A DNA stretch of 64,000 bases from positions 558,001-622,000 of the forward strand of contig JAFHKR010000039.1 in assembly GCA_017052515.1 (NCBI GenBank), written 5' to 3'. The translations under genes were made by a program, and so were the position numbers. This DNA is from Fictibacillus nanhaiensis (GTDB taxonomy: Bacteria > Bacillota > Bacilli > Bacillales > Fictibacillaceae). The number at the start of each line of letters is the position of its first letter. The first letter of the stretch is position 1. The notes beneath the pieces were generated by a model, which saw nothing but the letters and a program-made list of their open reading frames with translations, was not told the origin of the DNA and did no database searches. Positions 33,536 through 44,484 of this stretch are shown piece by piece.

Positions 33536-33913
33536 CTATGTTAATGGTGGGATGAGATAGTTCAAGCGAAGAATCCCTGTTAAATAGTGAAAAAATAGTT
33601 CGGTTTCAGCAAAATCTGTTGATGGTTTCACATCAAAAGTTATCACTTCTTTATTCAGTTCAGCGGATTTTGTTTCGAACAGGTCTATTCGTTTCGAAGG
33701 ATAAGGCACTCCTTCTCGGCAAATGTATAGCGGCTGAAACTTCCCTTCAGAAGCAGGGTGAAGTACCGCAACAAGTGACGCATACATTTTATCTTCTTTC
33801 TTGACTTTTAGACATAATAGCTGTGAGATGCGTTCTTTGTTTGTTTCCATGATTTCCAGAAGTTCATAAAGATCTGAATACCCTTCCCCAAGCTCAATAA
33901 ATCGTTGAATCAT
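33536..33913 (-). CDS. Conserved Bacillales protein, DUF7147-like (125 aa)
   Basis: A 125-residue soluble protein beginning MIQRFIELGEGYSDLYELLEI, with LHPASEGKFQPLYICREGVPYPSKRIDLFE in the middle and TDFAETELFFHYLTGILRLNYLIPPL at the end. Homologues in this spot in other Bacillus genomes are sometimes labelled methylthioribose kinase; I see no kinase motif and regard that as a misannotation. The ATG follows AAAGGGG. Function is unknown. The csfG-like RNA gene lies just upstream on the same strand. Confidence 0.7.
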   Translation of the reverse strand: MIQRFIELGEGYSDLYELLEIMETNKERISQLLCLKVKKEDKMYASLVAVLHPASEGKFQPLYICREGVPYPSKRIDLFETKSAELNKEVITFDVKPSTDFAETELFFHYLTGILRLNYLIPPLT

Positions 33914-33981
33914 GATTCAATCCCCTTTCTATAAAACAATGTAGCACAATCATCTATGAGCTTTAAAGGATTTTCAGCATG

Positions 33982-34128
33982 AAAAAAAACCTGCAGCAAA
34001 AACTGCAGGTTGCCTTTAAAACAAAATCACTTCTGTTCAAAGGCGATGGGAGAGGAGAAACCGGATGAAGAACTTATGGGGAGTAAGTCTTCTCCGCGGT
34101 TGGCAACAACATCGTTCGTTGATGTTGT
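33982..34128 (-). ncRNA. csfG: csfG-like sporulation small RNA
   Basis: A predicted transcript of about 147 nt on the minus strand in the ylbG-rsmD interval, the location of CsfG in B. subtilis. It starts with a hairpin AACAACATC / GATGTTGTT, then a stem GAAGACTTA / TAAGT-TCTTC presenting the pyrimidine loop CTCCCCA, a second pyrimidine stretch CTCTCCCAT, and ends in terminator AACCTGCAG / CTGCAGGTT with eight T residues. It is preceded by a strong sigma-G-type promoter. Identification is by position, promoter class, length and pyrimidine-rich motifs recalled from the literature; no alignment was run. Confidence 0.75.
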
Positions 34129-34134
34129 TATAAA

Positions 34135-34164
34135 TAGTATGACCGCATTTAATTTGCCTTATAC
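34135..34164 (-). promoter_or_regulatory. Sigma-G (possibly also sigma-F) promoter of csfG
   Basis: On the minus strand -35 GTATA (34164-34160), an 18-base spacer, and -10 CATACTA (34141-34135). These match the sigma-G consensus GHATR / CATNHTA in full; read as sigma-F (GYWTA / GGNRANANTW) there is one mismatch. The start point would be near 34128. Confidence 0.75.
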
Positions 34165-34251
34165 TTATAAGAAAAAGATTTGATGTTTGATTACAGGAAT
34201 ACTTGTGATAGGATAAGTAAGGGAAAACGGATAAAGAATTGAGTGAAGAAC

Positions 34252-36531
<2,280 letters not shown>

Positions 36532-36654
36532 AAGGGGGGTCTCCTCTCGCAAAATACACTATACTTACTTGTCCTCATCCTTATTTATACGTATAGCCTT
36601 ACTCTTTAGACCATATGTTAAAAAAAGACGGTGCTTCTAAAGGAGGAGCAAAGG

Positions 36655-37449
36655 ATGAAAGAACCGAAAATCGGACTTGCTCTAGGATCTGGTGGTGCCA
36701 GGGGGTTTGCACATCTTGGTGTTGTTAAAGCAATAAGAGAAGCTGGGATTCCTATAGATATGGTAGCCGGAAGCAGCATGGGAGCATTAGTGGGTGCGAT
36801 GGTAAGTATGGGTCATAGCGATGAAAATCTTTACCGTATGGCAACGCTTTTTAAACGTAAATATTATATGGATTATACAGTCCCTAAGATGGGATTTATT
36901 ACAGGGAAGAAAATCAAAGAACTCGTAAGGCTTCTTACTAAACAAAAACATATTGAACAAACGGATATTCCGTTAGCGATTGTAGCAACTGATCTACTGT
37001 TAGGAGAGAAAGTGGTATTCAGAACTGGTCCGATTGCAGATGCAGTTCGTGCTAGCATCTCGATCCCTGGAATATTAGTACCTGAAAAAATAGATGGCAA
37101 ACTTTTAGTGGACGGTGGAGTCATCGATCGAGTACCTGTTTCAGTGGCAAGAGAGATGGGAGCAGATCTTGTGATAGCAGTAGATATCTCTCACTTTAAA
37201 GCGGAACTTCAAGTGTCATCTATTTTTGATGTTATCATTCAGAGCATTGATATCATGCAGCGGGAAATGGTCCGCTGGCATGAAATTTCAGCAGATATTA
37301 TGATTCGTCCGATGGTTGAACAATTCAGCTCTACAGCATTTAAAGATGTAAATGATATAATCGCTATAGGAGAAGAAGCAGGCACAAAACAGATCCCAAA
37401 AATTTTAGAGAAGATCAACAACTGGAAGGAGTCTATGCATGACCACTGA
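36655..37449 (+). CDS. ylbK: Patatin-like phospholipase family protein YlbK
   Basis: A 264-residue patatin-fold hydrolase of the RssA/NTE class. The oxyanion segment GSGGARGFAHLGV lies at residues 11-23, the nucleophile in GSSMG (Ser41), and the catalytic Asp in LLVDGGV (Asp153), so the Ser-Asp dyad is intact. A membrane phospholipid or lysophospholipid substrate is likely. The start is the ATG at 36655, after AAAGGAGG at eight bases; the longer frame from 36631 overlaps that site. It overlaps ylbL by 11 bases and is translationally coupled to it. Confidence 0.92.
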   Translation: MKEPKIGLALGSGGARGFAHLGVVKAIREAGIPIDMVAGSSMGALVGAMVSMGHSDENLYRMATLFKRKYYMDYTVPKMGFITGKKIKELVRLLTKQKHIEQTDIPLAIVATDLLLGEKVVFRTGPIADAVRASISIPGILVPEKIDGKLLVDGGVIDRVPVSVAREMGADLVIAVDISHFKAELQVSSIFDVIIQSIDIMQREMVRWHEISADIMIRPMVEQFSSTAFKDVNDIIAIGEEAGTKQIPKILEKINNWKESMHDH

Positions 37450-38482
37450 AAAGACAACAAAACGAAAAAACTTTTTCTCGCAAAATAAATTCATTATTCT
37501 ATTTTTGTTGGTGTTTGCTTTTTTAGCGTTCTATCCACTTCCTTACTACATTACCTCGCCTGGAGATGCAAGGGTATTAGATCCCATCATTAATGTTGAG
37601 GGAGGAGACGAAGATACAGGAGTCTTTATGCTGACTACAGTATCTGTGGGTACAGCGAACATTCCGCAATACATATGGGCAAAGCTGAGTGATTACCGCG
37701 AAGTCATTCCTGCTGATCAAATCAGAGGAGAAGATGAGACAGATGAAGAGTACAATCAACGACAACTTCAGATGATGGAAGATTCACAACATGCTGCAAC
37801 GATTGTTGCGTTTCAAGAAGCAGGAAAAAAAGTAGATATTGAATATCATGGTGTTTATGTTACGGGGATCATGTCAGGCATGCCGGCAGAAAAAAAGTTA
37901 AAAGTTGGAGATAAGATTATTGCAGTTGACCGTAATCCGGTTATGGAAACAAAAAAACTTCTTGATACACTTGCTCCTAAAAAAGCAGGAGATTCAGTAG
38001 ATTTAACGATACTCCGCGGCGATAAGAAAATGAATGTGAATATAAATATCGAGGAGTTTCCAAAGAAATATATTCAAGATCAAGGACCTAAAGCGGGTCT
38101 AGGCATTACTTCTCCTGTAGCAGATGTTTCAATTGTAACAGATCCTAAAGTGAAAATTGACACTTCACAGATCGGAGGGCCATCAGCTGGGCTGATGTTC
38201 ACGTTAGAAATTATGGATCAGCTAACGCCAGAAGATCTAACCCATGGAAAGAAGATTGCAGGAACTGGAACCATGGACCTTCAAAAGAATGTTGGACCGA
38301 TCGGCGGTATCCAACAAAAGATTGTTGCAGCTGATGAAGCTGGCGCCGAAATTTTCTTTGCTCCTGTTGATGGAGAAAACTATAGTGATGCAGTGAAAGC
38401 TCAAAAAGATATTGGATCTAAGATGAAAATCGTTCCTGTTAAAACGTTGAACGATGCACTGGATTATTTAAAGAAATTGTAG
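37439..38482 (+). CDS. ylbL: Membrane-anchored PDZ-Lon-like protease YlbL
   Basis: A 347-residue protein with one N-terminal membrane anchor (residues 18-37), a PDZ domain (about 138-205) and a C-terminal Lon-like protease domain. The catalytic Ser249 lies in QIGGPSAGLMF and the Lys294 in GPIGGIQQKIVAADEAGA, giving an intact Ser-Lys dyad. In B. subtilis YlbL contributes to proteolysis of division inhibitor YneA after DNA damage. It overlaps the ylbK end; a strong terminator follows. Confidence 0.93.
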   Translation: MTTEKTTKRKNFFSQNKFIILFLLVFAFLAFYPLPYYITSPGDARVLDPIINVEGGDEDTGVFMLTTVSVGTANIPQYIWAKLSDYREVIPADQIRGEDETDEEYNQRQLQMMEDSQHAATIVAFQEAGKKVDIEYHGVYVTGIMSGMPAEKKLKVGDKIIAVDRNPVMETKKLLDTLAPKKAGDSVDLTILRGDKKMNVNINIEEFPKKYIQDQGPKAGLGITSPVADVSIVTDPKVKIDTSQIGGPSAGLMFTLEIMDQLTPEDLTHGKKIAGTGTMDLQKNVGPIGGIQQKIVAADEAGAEIFFAPVDGENYSDAVKAQKDIGSKMKIVPVKTLNDALDYLKKL

Positions 38483-38485
38483 AGA

Positions 38486-38529
38486 AAAAGGATGCAGAAG
38501 CCACATTTGGCTTTTCTGCATCCTTTTTT
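38486..38529 (+). terminator. Terminator of ylbKL
   Basis: AAAAGGATGCAGAA with inner GCC / GGC and TTCTGCATCCTTTT, then further T residues. Confidence 0.92.
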
Positions 38530-38577
38530 CGCTCGTCGGAGCGGCTTTTAACCACGCTAAGAAGAGCCAGCCAATCA

Positions 38578-39780
38578 TCACACCATTACCGGCGGAGTGT
38601 TAAATTCTTCTTTCTCAGCTTCTAGAGTATTTCGAGCTGCCCCTTGGGCGTAGACCAAAGATGCCTTAGCCTCCATCCTTAATCCAGATAAGTCATGCTT
38701 CGAGACCGTTGTAACAAGAGGAAGATCCAACGATTTTTTTACAGAACCTAGATACTCCCTGCCTCTACCTGTCATCCCTAACACGCGTATGTAGGAAGGG
38801 GGAGAGTCTAGAATGGCTAGCATCTCTTCTTTTTGCACCTTATTTAAAATGTGTAAACACGCACGTTGCAGTCTTGTCCAAGTATAACGTTTAGTCTTTA
38901 GATGTTTCATGAACGTATCGAATGAGTCAGATTTCTTCATCGCTTCGATCATCCTATATTCTAAACCCTCTTCAACCTCGTAATAACGGTTTATTTCACT
39001 AGGAGTTGTAGATAATAGTTGATAACGAAGAAGTGGATAAAAGCGTTCCCAGTTCATAAGTGTACCTTTTTCAACTTGTTCTTGAGCTAACAACTCAAAT
39101 GTGTAACTAGGCATATACGGTGCTGCTTGTTCGGCATCGCTTGTAAAAATCGCTTCTCTGATAGCCGTGGCGCTAGCGATGTTGCCTGTACCTAGCATCA
39201 CGTCATGGTAATCAGCATTTTTCCTCTTTATTGTAACAGGTCGAATATGTGAACCTAACTCACGGCTAGCTCTTACATATTCAAAACCTAAGATATTATT
39301 GGGCTTACTGAGATCAAGGGCTAATGGAATATCTAGTGATTCGTAAGCTCTTGAAGCTGCTGAAGGATAGGATAGACCTTTGTTCAAGAATGAACGAATA
39401 AGTTCTTGATACGTTTCCTGCTTATCGTCCAACCATTCATGTGTCTTGCTAAAAAGTTCAGCATCCCCAGATTCGCTTCCAAAACAAAAAGATTCTGCAC
39501 CAAGAGACTGCAGCAAATAAATGCTGCCAGAAGCAAAACGAGGTGCATGACTAGTGGCATAAGCATACGGAAGTTCAATAACAAGATCGGCTCCACCTAA
39601 TAAAGCCATCTTTGTCCTTTTCCATTTGGATAAGAGAGCAGGTTCTCCTCGTTGAAGGAAATTACCGCTCATCACGGCGATAATACAATCAGCACCTGTA
39701 GCTTTTTTCGTTTCTTGTAAATGATAATAATGTCCGTTGTGAAACGGATTATATTCTACAACAACACCAGTTGCTTTCAA
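38578..39780 (-). CDS. tmcAL: tRNA(Met) cytidine acetate ligase TmcAL (YlbM)
   Basis: Forms N4-acetylcytidine at the wobble position of elongator tRNA-Met using acetate and ATP. The 400-residue protein has the nucleotidyltransferase-like motif VVEYNPFHNGHYYHLQ at its start (HNGH), then VMSGNFLQRGEPALLSKW and LVIELPYAYATSHAPRFASG, all characteristic. The start is TTG at 39780, eight bases after AAAGGAAG, giving the family N-terminus MKATGVVVEYNP. It is divergent from ylbN. Confidence 0.93.
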   Translation of the reverse strand: MKATGVVVEYNPFHNGHYYHLQETKKATGADCIIAVMSGNFLQRGEPALLSKWKRTKMALLGGADLVIELPYAYATSHAPRFASGSIYLLQSLGAESFCFGSESGDAELFSKTHEWLDDKQETYQELIRSFLNKGLSYPSAASRAYESLDIPLALDLSKPNNILGFEYVRASRELGSHIRPVTIKRKNADYHDVMLGTGNIASATAIREAIFTSDAEQAAPYMPSYTFELLAQEQVEKGTLMNWERFYPLLRYQLLSTTPSEINRYYEVEEGLEYRMIEAMKKSDSFDTFMKHLKTKRYTWTRLQRACLHILNKVQKEEMLAILDSPPSYIRVLGMTGRGREYLGSVKKSLDLPLVTTVSKHDLSGLRMEAKASLVYAQGAARNTLEAEKEEFNTPPVMV

Positions 39781-39871
39781 GTGTTCCACTTCCTTTAAAC
39801 GTTCGATTATACTTGTTTACATTGTACTAAAAAGAGTTTAGAATCAAAAGTATCAGTGTAAAGATAAAATA

Positions 39872-39900
39872 TTGACATTTTATTTGATGACCGATATAAT
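39872..39900 (+). promoter_or_regulatory. Consensus sigma-A promoter of ylbN-rpmF
   Basis: TTGACA (39872-39877), 17-base spacer, TATAAT (39895-39900): both hexamers perfect. The ylbN start is 30 bases downstream of the -10. Confidence 0.9.
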
Positions 39901-39929
39901 TACTACTGTTGCCTTGAGGTGATAAAGAC

Positions 39930-40448
39930 ATGAAATGGTCACTACAAGAAATTAAAAATTTTTACCGTAAACCGTTAACGTTTGAACAAAATGTTGATGC
40001 GAGCGGAGTGATGGAAAAAGACCCGGAGATCAGAAGCGTTGATCCTGTTCACGTAGAAGGACATGCAGATGTAACTCAGCAAAAAGCCACTTTTTACTTA
40101 AACATAAAAGGAAAAATGGTGTTGCCATGTGCCAACACATTGGTAGATGTGGAATTTCCATTCTCGGTAAAAACGACGGAAATTTTTATTTTCGATCCGA
40201 ATTATACGGAATACGAAGATGAAGAGAGCCTTCACAAAGTCGAAGGACATTACGTTGACCTTCTCCCTGTCATCGAAGAGCATATTTTGCTTGAAAAACC
40301 GTTGAAAATTACGGCTGCTGATGTGACAGACAGTCCTGCTCCTAAGGAAGGAAAAGGATGGAAGAGGGTTACGGATGAAGACATGAAAAACCGGATTGAT
40401 CCGCGTTTGGAAGGTCTGGCTAAATTTTTTGACGAAGACAAAAAGTGA
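39930..40448 (+). CDS. ylbN: YlbN (YceD/DUF177 family), linked to L32 and rRNA
   Basis: A 172-residue protein of the YceD/DUF177 family, almost always encoded just before rpmF and thought to help ribosomal RNA or 50S maturation. Visible features: VQGHADV-like VEGHADVTQQKATFYLNIKGKMVLPCANTLVDVEFPFSV, with the conserved Cys in LPCANT, acidic YTEYEDEESL, and a C-terminal IDPRLEGLAKFFDE. GAGGTGA precedes the ATG. It shares the perfect promoter and terminator with rpmF. Confidence 0.9.
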   Translation: MKWSLQEIKNFYRKPLTFEQNVDASGVMEKDPEIRSVDPVHVEGHADVTQQKATFYLNIKGKMVLPCANTLVDVEFPFSVKTTEIFIFDPNYTEYEDEESLHKVEGHYVDLLPVIEEHILLEKPLKITAADVTDSPAPKEGKGWKRVTDEDMKNRIDPRLEGLAKFFDEDKK

Positions 40449-40499
40449 AAGAATAGGTTATAATGATTCTTTCTAGAACCTTTAAGGAGGTGGATACAA

Positions 40500-40673
40500 A
40501 TGGCAGTACCTTTTCGCAGAACTTCTCAAACTCGCCAAGCGAAGCGTCGTACACACTACAAGCTTTCCATGCCTGGTATGGTAAAGTGTCCACAGTGCGG
40601 AGAATACAAGTTATCTCACCGCGTTTGCCGTGAGTGTGGATCTTACAAAGGAAAAGAAGTAGTAAGCAAGTAA
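40500..40673 (+). CDS. rpmF: 50S ribosomal protein L32
   Basis: A 57-residue basic ribosomal protein. It starts [19 protein letters not shown] and carries a complete zinc-binding set, CPQC (Cys30, Cys33) and CREC (Cys43, Cys46), so this is the Cys-containing (C+) paralogue. AAGGAGG lies seven or eight bases before the ATG. It follows ylbN by 51 bases and ends at a strong hairpin. Confidence 0.97.
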   Translation: MAVPFRRTSQTRQAKRRTHYKLSMPGMVKCPQCGEYKLSHRVCRECGSYKGKEVVSK

Positions 40674-40675
40674 TG

Positions 40676-40706
40676 AAAACAGGAAGCTATAGGCTTCCTG
40701 TTTTTT
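40676..40706 (+). terminator. Terminator of ylbN-rpmF
   Basis: AACAGGAAGC / GCTTCCTGTT with a five-base loop, then TTTT. Confidence 0.9.
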
Positions 40707-40752
40707 CATATACATAAATAAAGCGTTTTCTTTTGTATCGGAGGTGAACATA

Positions 40753-41514
40753 ATGAACGAGCAACCTGTACTATGGGAGAAAAAGAATGGAATAGGATGG
40801 ATCACATTAAATCGACCTTCTGTACGTAATGCGATTAACTACGATGTGATGAAAGAATTATCAACGCTTTTAAACGTAGCGAAACTGGATAAAGAGGTTA
40901 AAGTTCTTATCCTTACAGGAGCAGGTACAAAAGCGTTTTGTTCGGGAGGAGACCTCAGTGCATTTCATTCATTAAAGACTGAAGATCAAGCGTATGGGAT
41001 GTTATCGAAAATGGGAAACATCCTTCACGATCTATTTTTCTTCCCGAAACCTACTGTCGCTCTTTTAAACGGATCAGCAGTTGGAGGGGGATGCGAGATT
41101 GCATCCGCATGTGATATCAGACTAGCTCGTGCAGAGGCAAAAGTGGGTTTTATACAAGGTCGTTTAGGCATTTCAACGGGCTGGGGAGGCGGTACATACC
41201 TCTTAGAAAGAATCAACCTGACAAGAGCTATGGATCTCTTATACAGTTCCACTCCTGTTACTGCTAAGCAAGGTATGGATTACGGATTCATCCAATATGT
41301 CATTAAAGGAAACAGTTTGAAAGAAACGGAACGCTATGTAAGTCGTTTTACTTCTCAACCTCTCGGAGTCATCGAATCTTATAAAGCTCTTCAGCTTGAA
41401 AGATTTGATAAAGAAAAAATAAAGCAGAGCGTACAAAATGAGATCACACGATGTTCAAAGCTATGGGCGTCAGATGACCATCATAAAAGAGTAGAGGCAT
41501 TCTTAAGAAAATAA
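40753..41514 (+). CDS. Crotonase-superfamily protein (enoyl-CoA hydratase/isomerase family)
   Basis: A 253-residue acyl-CoA enzyme. The oxyanion-hole segments are KAFCSGGDLSAF (residues 60-71) and GSAVGGGCEIASACD (107-121). The first catalytic Glu of hydratases is present (Glu115), but the second, normally in PEI-x-LG, aligns with Gln135 in FIQGRLGISTGWGGG. Ordinary hydratase activity is therefore doubtful; an isomerase, decarboxylase or thioesterase activity is possible. The start is the ATG at 40753, five bases after GGAGGTGA. It lies alone between rpmF and gerR and is 1.3 kb upstream of a biotin carboxylase set. Confidence 0.8.
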   Translation: MNEQPVLWEKKNGIGWITLNRPSVRNAINYDVMKELSTLLNVAKLDKEVKVLILTGAGTKAFCSGGDLSAFHSLKTEDQAYGMLSKMGNILHDLFFFPKPTVALLNGSAVGGGCEIASACDIRLARAEAKVGFIQGRLGISTGWGGGTYLLERINLTRAMDLLYSSTPVTAKQGMDYGFIQYVIKGNSLKETERYVSRFTSQPLGVIESYKALQLERFDKEKIKQSVQNEITRCSKLWASDDHHKRVEAFLRK

Positions 41515-41601
41515 GTTTTCCCCATTTTAGTAGAATAAAAAGTCTATCTTATCTAGCACTAGCATATTCTTATTACAAACCACTAAAATGGGGGGATCTA
41601 A

Positions 41602-42174
41602 ATGACAAATTTGCGCCAGGATGCCTGGACAAAAGATGAAGATGCTATTCTTGCTGAAGTAACACTTCGGCATATTCGCGAGGGAAGCACACAGTTGGTT
41701 GCTTTTGAAGAGGTAGGAGAGAAGCTGACTAGAACACCAGCAGCCTGTGGATTTCGGTGGAACTCACTTATTCGTAAACAATATGATAAAGCGATAACTG
41801 AGGCTAAAAAAGTACGCAAAGAGAGAAACAAGCGAAAAGTTAAACAGTTTGCATCTACCATTGAACATCACAATAACGAAGTACTTCAAATGGAGCATTC
41901 TAACACCGCGAAAAATGATAAGCCACTATCTTTAAACGAGATTATTTTGTTTTTGCAGCAGCTTCAGGCTGAAAAGCCGGTTTCCAAGAACTTAGAAGCG
42001 GAAAATAAAGCACTGATGTTGAAACTTCAAAACCTGAAGAAAGAAAACGGAACGTTGAAGAATAAACTTACTAAAGTGAATAAAGAATATGAAGCCGTAC
42101 AACGAGATTATCAAGATGTATTGCAGATTATGGACAGGGCAAGAAAGTTAGTAGAAGTACCTGTTAGAAATTAA
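41602..42174 (+). CDS. gerR: RsfA-family sporulation transcriptional regulator GerR (YlbO)
   Basis: A 190-residue DNA-binding regulator: an N-terminal Myb/SANT-like domain ([49 protein letters not shown] as consecutive short blocks, residues 6-55), a basic linker [10 protein letters not shown], and a C-terminal coiled coil (about 130-180). In B. subtilis GerR is made under sigma-E in the mother cell and tunes the sigma-E regulon. GGGGGG precedes the ATG by six bases. It ends in a terminator shared with ylbP. A recognisable sigma-E promoter was not secured. Confidence 0.88.
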   Translation: MTNLRQDAWTKDEDAILAEVTLRHIREGSTQLVAFEEVGEKLTRTPAACGFRWNSLIRKQYDKAITEAKKVRKERNKRKVKQFASTIEHHNNEVLQMEHSNTAKNDKPLSLNEIILFLQQLQAEKPVSKNLEAENKALMLKLQNLKKENGTLKNKLTKVNKEYEAVQRDYQDVLQIMDRARKLVEVPVRN

Positions 42175-42206
42175 AAAAAGATGGCTTCCGCCATCTTTTT
42201 TATTTT
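42175..42206. terminator. Bidirectional terminator between gerR and ylbP
   Basis: AAAAAGATGGC / GCCATCTTTTT with a four-base loop and T-runs on both strands. Confidence 0.9.
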
Positions 42207-42686
42207 TTATGCAAGGCGTTGTTCACTTACACCTGTTGGGTACCATACGTAAGGATTTTGTCCGCGGTCACGATCTTGATTATAGGTTACAGCTTCAAAG
42301 CCCATCTTCTCCCAAAAACCGCCAGACTGTTGTCTGCCATTCGTCTTGATCGGAAGCTGGAACGTTTTTGCGAACTCTACTAAAGCTTTCCCTAAACCTT
42401 TTGTCTGATGGTGAGGCAATACCTCTAACTTCCAAAGCTCTAAATAATCTTGTGGAGGATCAAAGTATTGATCATAAGCAGCTTCGATCTGATACAGACT
42501 CATACGTGCAACTAGTTTATCACCATAGTAAATTCCGTAGAATGGAGACTCACTGTCGTTTTCGATCATATTTTCTTGAAGATCCTCAAGCATTGACAGT
42601 TCTTGTACGCCGTATTCCTTGAACTGCTTAAATTCTTCAAGCGTTTTATAGTTAACTAATAATTTTTTTACTTCATACTTAAACAT
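42207..42686 (-). CDS. ylbP: GNAT-family N-acetyltransferase YlbP
   Basis: A 159-residue GNAT acetyltransferase of the YlbP type. The acetyl-CoA-binding beta4-alpha3 region is LWKLEVLPHHQTKGLGKALVEFAKT, with the Q-x-x-G-x-G/A pattern, followed by NGRQQSGGFWEKMGFEAV near the C-terminus. The substrate is unknown. GGGGGAG precedes the ATG by five bases. It converges on gerR and is divergent from the biotin carboxylase operon, preserving the B. subtilis neighbourhood of ylbO-ylbP. Confidence 0.88.
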   Translation of the reverse strand: MFKYEVKKLLVNYKTLEEFKQFKEYGVQELSMLEDLQENMIENDSESPFYGIYYGDKLVARMSLYQIEAAYDQYFDPPQDYLELWKLEVLPHHQTKGLGKALVEFAKTFQLPIKTNGRQQSGGFWEKMGFEAVTYNQDRDRGQNPYVWYPTGVSEQRLA

Positions 42687-42851
42687 ATGTTCTCCCCCAG
42701 TCTTTCTGTACTTTTCTCTATATTTATAGTATATACTAATTATACAAAAAATTCTTTAAAAATAAAATATTCGTTTAGTTTACGCTTACAAAAAGGAATT
42801 TTGGTTTTTATGTCGAAAAACGTAATGTTGACAACAGGAAGGAGGATGAAC

Positions 42852-44195
42852 ATGAAAAAAATATTAATCGCTAATCGTGGTGAGATTGCACTGCGTATTA
42901 TTCAAACGTGTAAAGAAATGGACATTCAAACGGTTGCTGTATATTCTGAAGCAGACAAAGACCTCCCTTTTGTAAAAGCTGCGGATGAAGCGGTACATAT
43001 TGGTGAACCTCCAGTAGCAAAATCTTACCTGCAGAGTGATGTAATTCTAGAAGTCGCTCTTAAACATAAGGTAGATGCTATTCATCCGGGTTACGGATTG
43101 TTATCTGAGAATGATGAGTTTGCCAAAAAGATAGAGAAAGCTGGAATAGCATTCATAGGTCCGTCGCCACAAACAATTGAATGGATGGGCGATAAGATCA
43201 TGGCGAGAAAAACGATGCAGCAAGCAGGTGTACCTATCGTACCTGGTACGATCGAGCCTATCGAAGATGTTGAAGAAGGTGTGAAACTTGCTGAGCAGAT
43301 CGGTTATCCCGTGATGCTTAAAGCGAGTAGCGGTGGTGGCGGAATCGGTATGGTAAAATGCGATAACCGCGAAGATCTTCATAAACATTTTGTCTCATCG
43401 CAACAAAGGGCAAAGAACTACTTTGGTTCTGGCAGAATGTTTATTGAGAAATGTATCGAGAATGCTAGACATATTGAAGTTCAAATCATGGGTGATACTC
43501 ATGGAAATATCGTTCATCTTTTTGAACGAGATTGCAGCGTTCAGCGACGAAATCAAAAAGTTGTTGAAGAATCACCATCACCATTTCTAACAGAAAGCCT
43601 TCGTTCTAAAATTACGGATTCTGCTGTTAAAGCAGCTGAAGCTGTGAATTATGTGAATGCTGGAACGGTTGAGTTTGTCGTAAGCGAGAATGGAGATTTC
43701 TATTTTCTAGAGATGAACACACGACTTCAAGTCGAACATCCTGTTACAGAGAGTATTACAGGGCTTGATCTAGTAAGATGGCAGATCGAAGTAGCTAGAG
43801 GTGAAAAGTTACCATTAACTCAAGAGGAAATCATGAGTAATGGCCATGCGATAGAGTTTAGGCTTTATGCGGAAGACCCGATCACGTTCTTCCCATCCCC
43901 TGGTAAGATTGAAAAACTTATATGGCCAAGTTCTGAGAAAGTAAGGATCGATTCTGGTTATGAGAGTGGAAATGCTGTTACACCTTTTTATGATCCGATG
44001 ATTGCGAAAATAATTGTAAGCGATTCCAATCGTGAGAAGTGTATAAAGAATGCGGTTGAATTCTTTGATGCACTTGAGATAGAAGGCCTAAAAACAAACA
44101 CACCGCTATTTCAAATGATCTTGAAGGAAGAGGATTTTGTAAAAGGTGACTATACCACGAGTTATTTAAGTAAAAAGAAAGTATCAAAACCATAA
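42852..44195 (+). CDS. Biotin carboxylase subunit of an acyl-CoA carboxylase
   Basis: Carboxylates the biotin of the carrier encoded next, using ATP and bicarbonate. The 447-residue protein has [20 protein letters not shown] at the start, [13 protein letters not shown], the ATP-grasp loop [26 protein letters not shown] and [16 protein letters not shown]. It resembles AccC but is the first gene of a three-gene set with a carrier and a carboxyltransferase, so it is probably the accessory rather than the fatty-acid-synthesis enzyme, comparable to B. subtilis YngH. The ATG at 42852 is chosen because GGAGG is six bases upstream. Confidence 0.9.
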   Translation: MKKILIANRGEIALRIIQTCKEMDIQTVAVYSEADKDLPFVKAADEAVHIGEPPVAKSYLQSDVILEVALKHKVDAIHPGYGLLSENDEFAKKIEKAGIAFIGPSPQTIEWMGDKIMARKTMQQAGVPIVPGTIEPIEDVEEGVKLAEQIGYPVMLKASSGGGGIGMVKCDNREDLHKHFVSSQQRAKNYFGSGRMFIEKCIENARHIEVQIMGDTHGNIVHLFERDCSVQRRNQKVVEESPSPFLTESLRSKITDSAVKAAEAVNYVNAGTVEFVVSENGDFYFLEMNTRLQVEHPVTESITGLDLVRWQIEVARGEKLPLTQEEIMSNGHAIEFRLYAEDPITFFPSPGKIEKLIWPSSEKVRIDSGYESGNAVTPFYDPMIAKIIVSDSNREKCIKNAVEFFDALEIEGLKTNTPLFQMILKEEDFVKGDYTTSYLSKKKVSKP

Positions 44196-44217
44196 ATTAA
44201 AAAGAGGAGAGAGAGAA

Positions 44218-44430
44218 ATGAAAGAAATTACAGCATCTATGGCAGGCACAGTTTGGCAAGTATTGGTTAGTGAAGGTGACGAGGTAGCAGCAGGACAAAC
44301 CGTTATCATCTTAGAATCTATGAAAATGGAAATTCCCGTTGACGCTGTTGATGCGGGAACAGTAGAAAACATTAAGTTTGCATCTGGAGACTTTGTGAAT
44401 GAGGGTGACGTACTGGTTACACTTAAATAG
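44218..44430 (+). CDS. Biotin/lipoyl attachment carrier protein (YngHB-like)
   Basis: A 70-residue stand-alone biotinyl domain, the swinging-arm carrier between carboxylase and carboxyltransferase. The modification site is ESMKMEIP with Lys36; the flanking [18 protein letters not shown] and [11 protein letters not shown] form the two-fold barrel. The protein is much shorter than canonical AccB and lacks its Pro/Ala linker, matching the B. subtilis YngHB type. It sits 22 bases after the biotin carboxylase gene and 54 before the transferase gene. Confidence 0.92.
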   Translation: MKEITASMAGTVWQVLVSEGDEVAAGQTVIILESMKMEIPVDAVDAGTVENIKFASGDFVNEGDVLVTLK

Positions 44431-44449
44431 AATTAGCGTGCAAACAATC

Positions 44450-44467
44450 TGAACGAGCGCTCACTCT
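44450..44467 (+). promoter_or_regulatory. Palindromic operator-like site in the carboxylase operon
   Basis: TGAACGAGCGCTCACTCT, centred on the perfect palindrome GAGCGCTC. It matches the Bacillus FadR-type box TGAATGANTANTCATTCA (from memory) at most outer positions (TGAA, GA, TCA, TC) but not in the centre, and looks like a TetR-family operator. It lies between the carrier and carboxyltransferase genes. Confidence 0.35.
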
Positions 44468-44484
44468 CTTGAAGGAGGTATATC

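Noticed and set aside
41547-41580. Sigma-E-like -10 (CATATTCT) upstream of gerR
   Set aside because: GerR is sigma-E dependent in B. subtilis, but the -10 match is partial and no convincing -35 is present.
42687-42851. N-terminal extension of the biotin carboxylase reading frame
   Set aside because: The family start [10 protein letters not shown] at 42852 has GGAGG six bases upstream; the extension is AT-rich promoter sequence.
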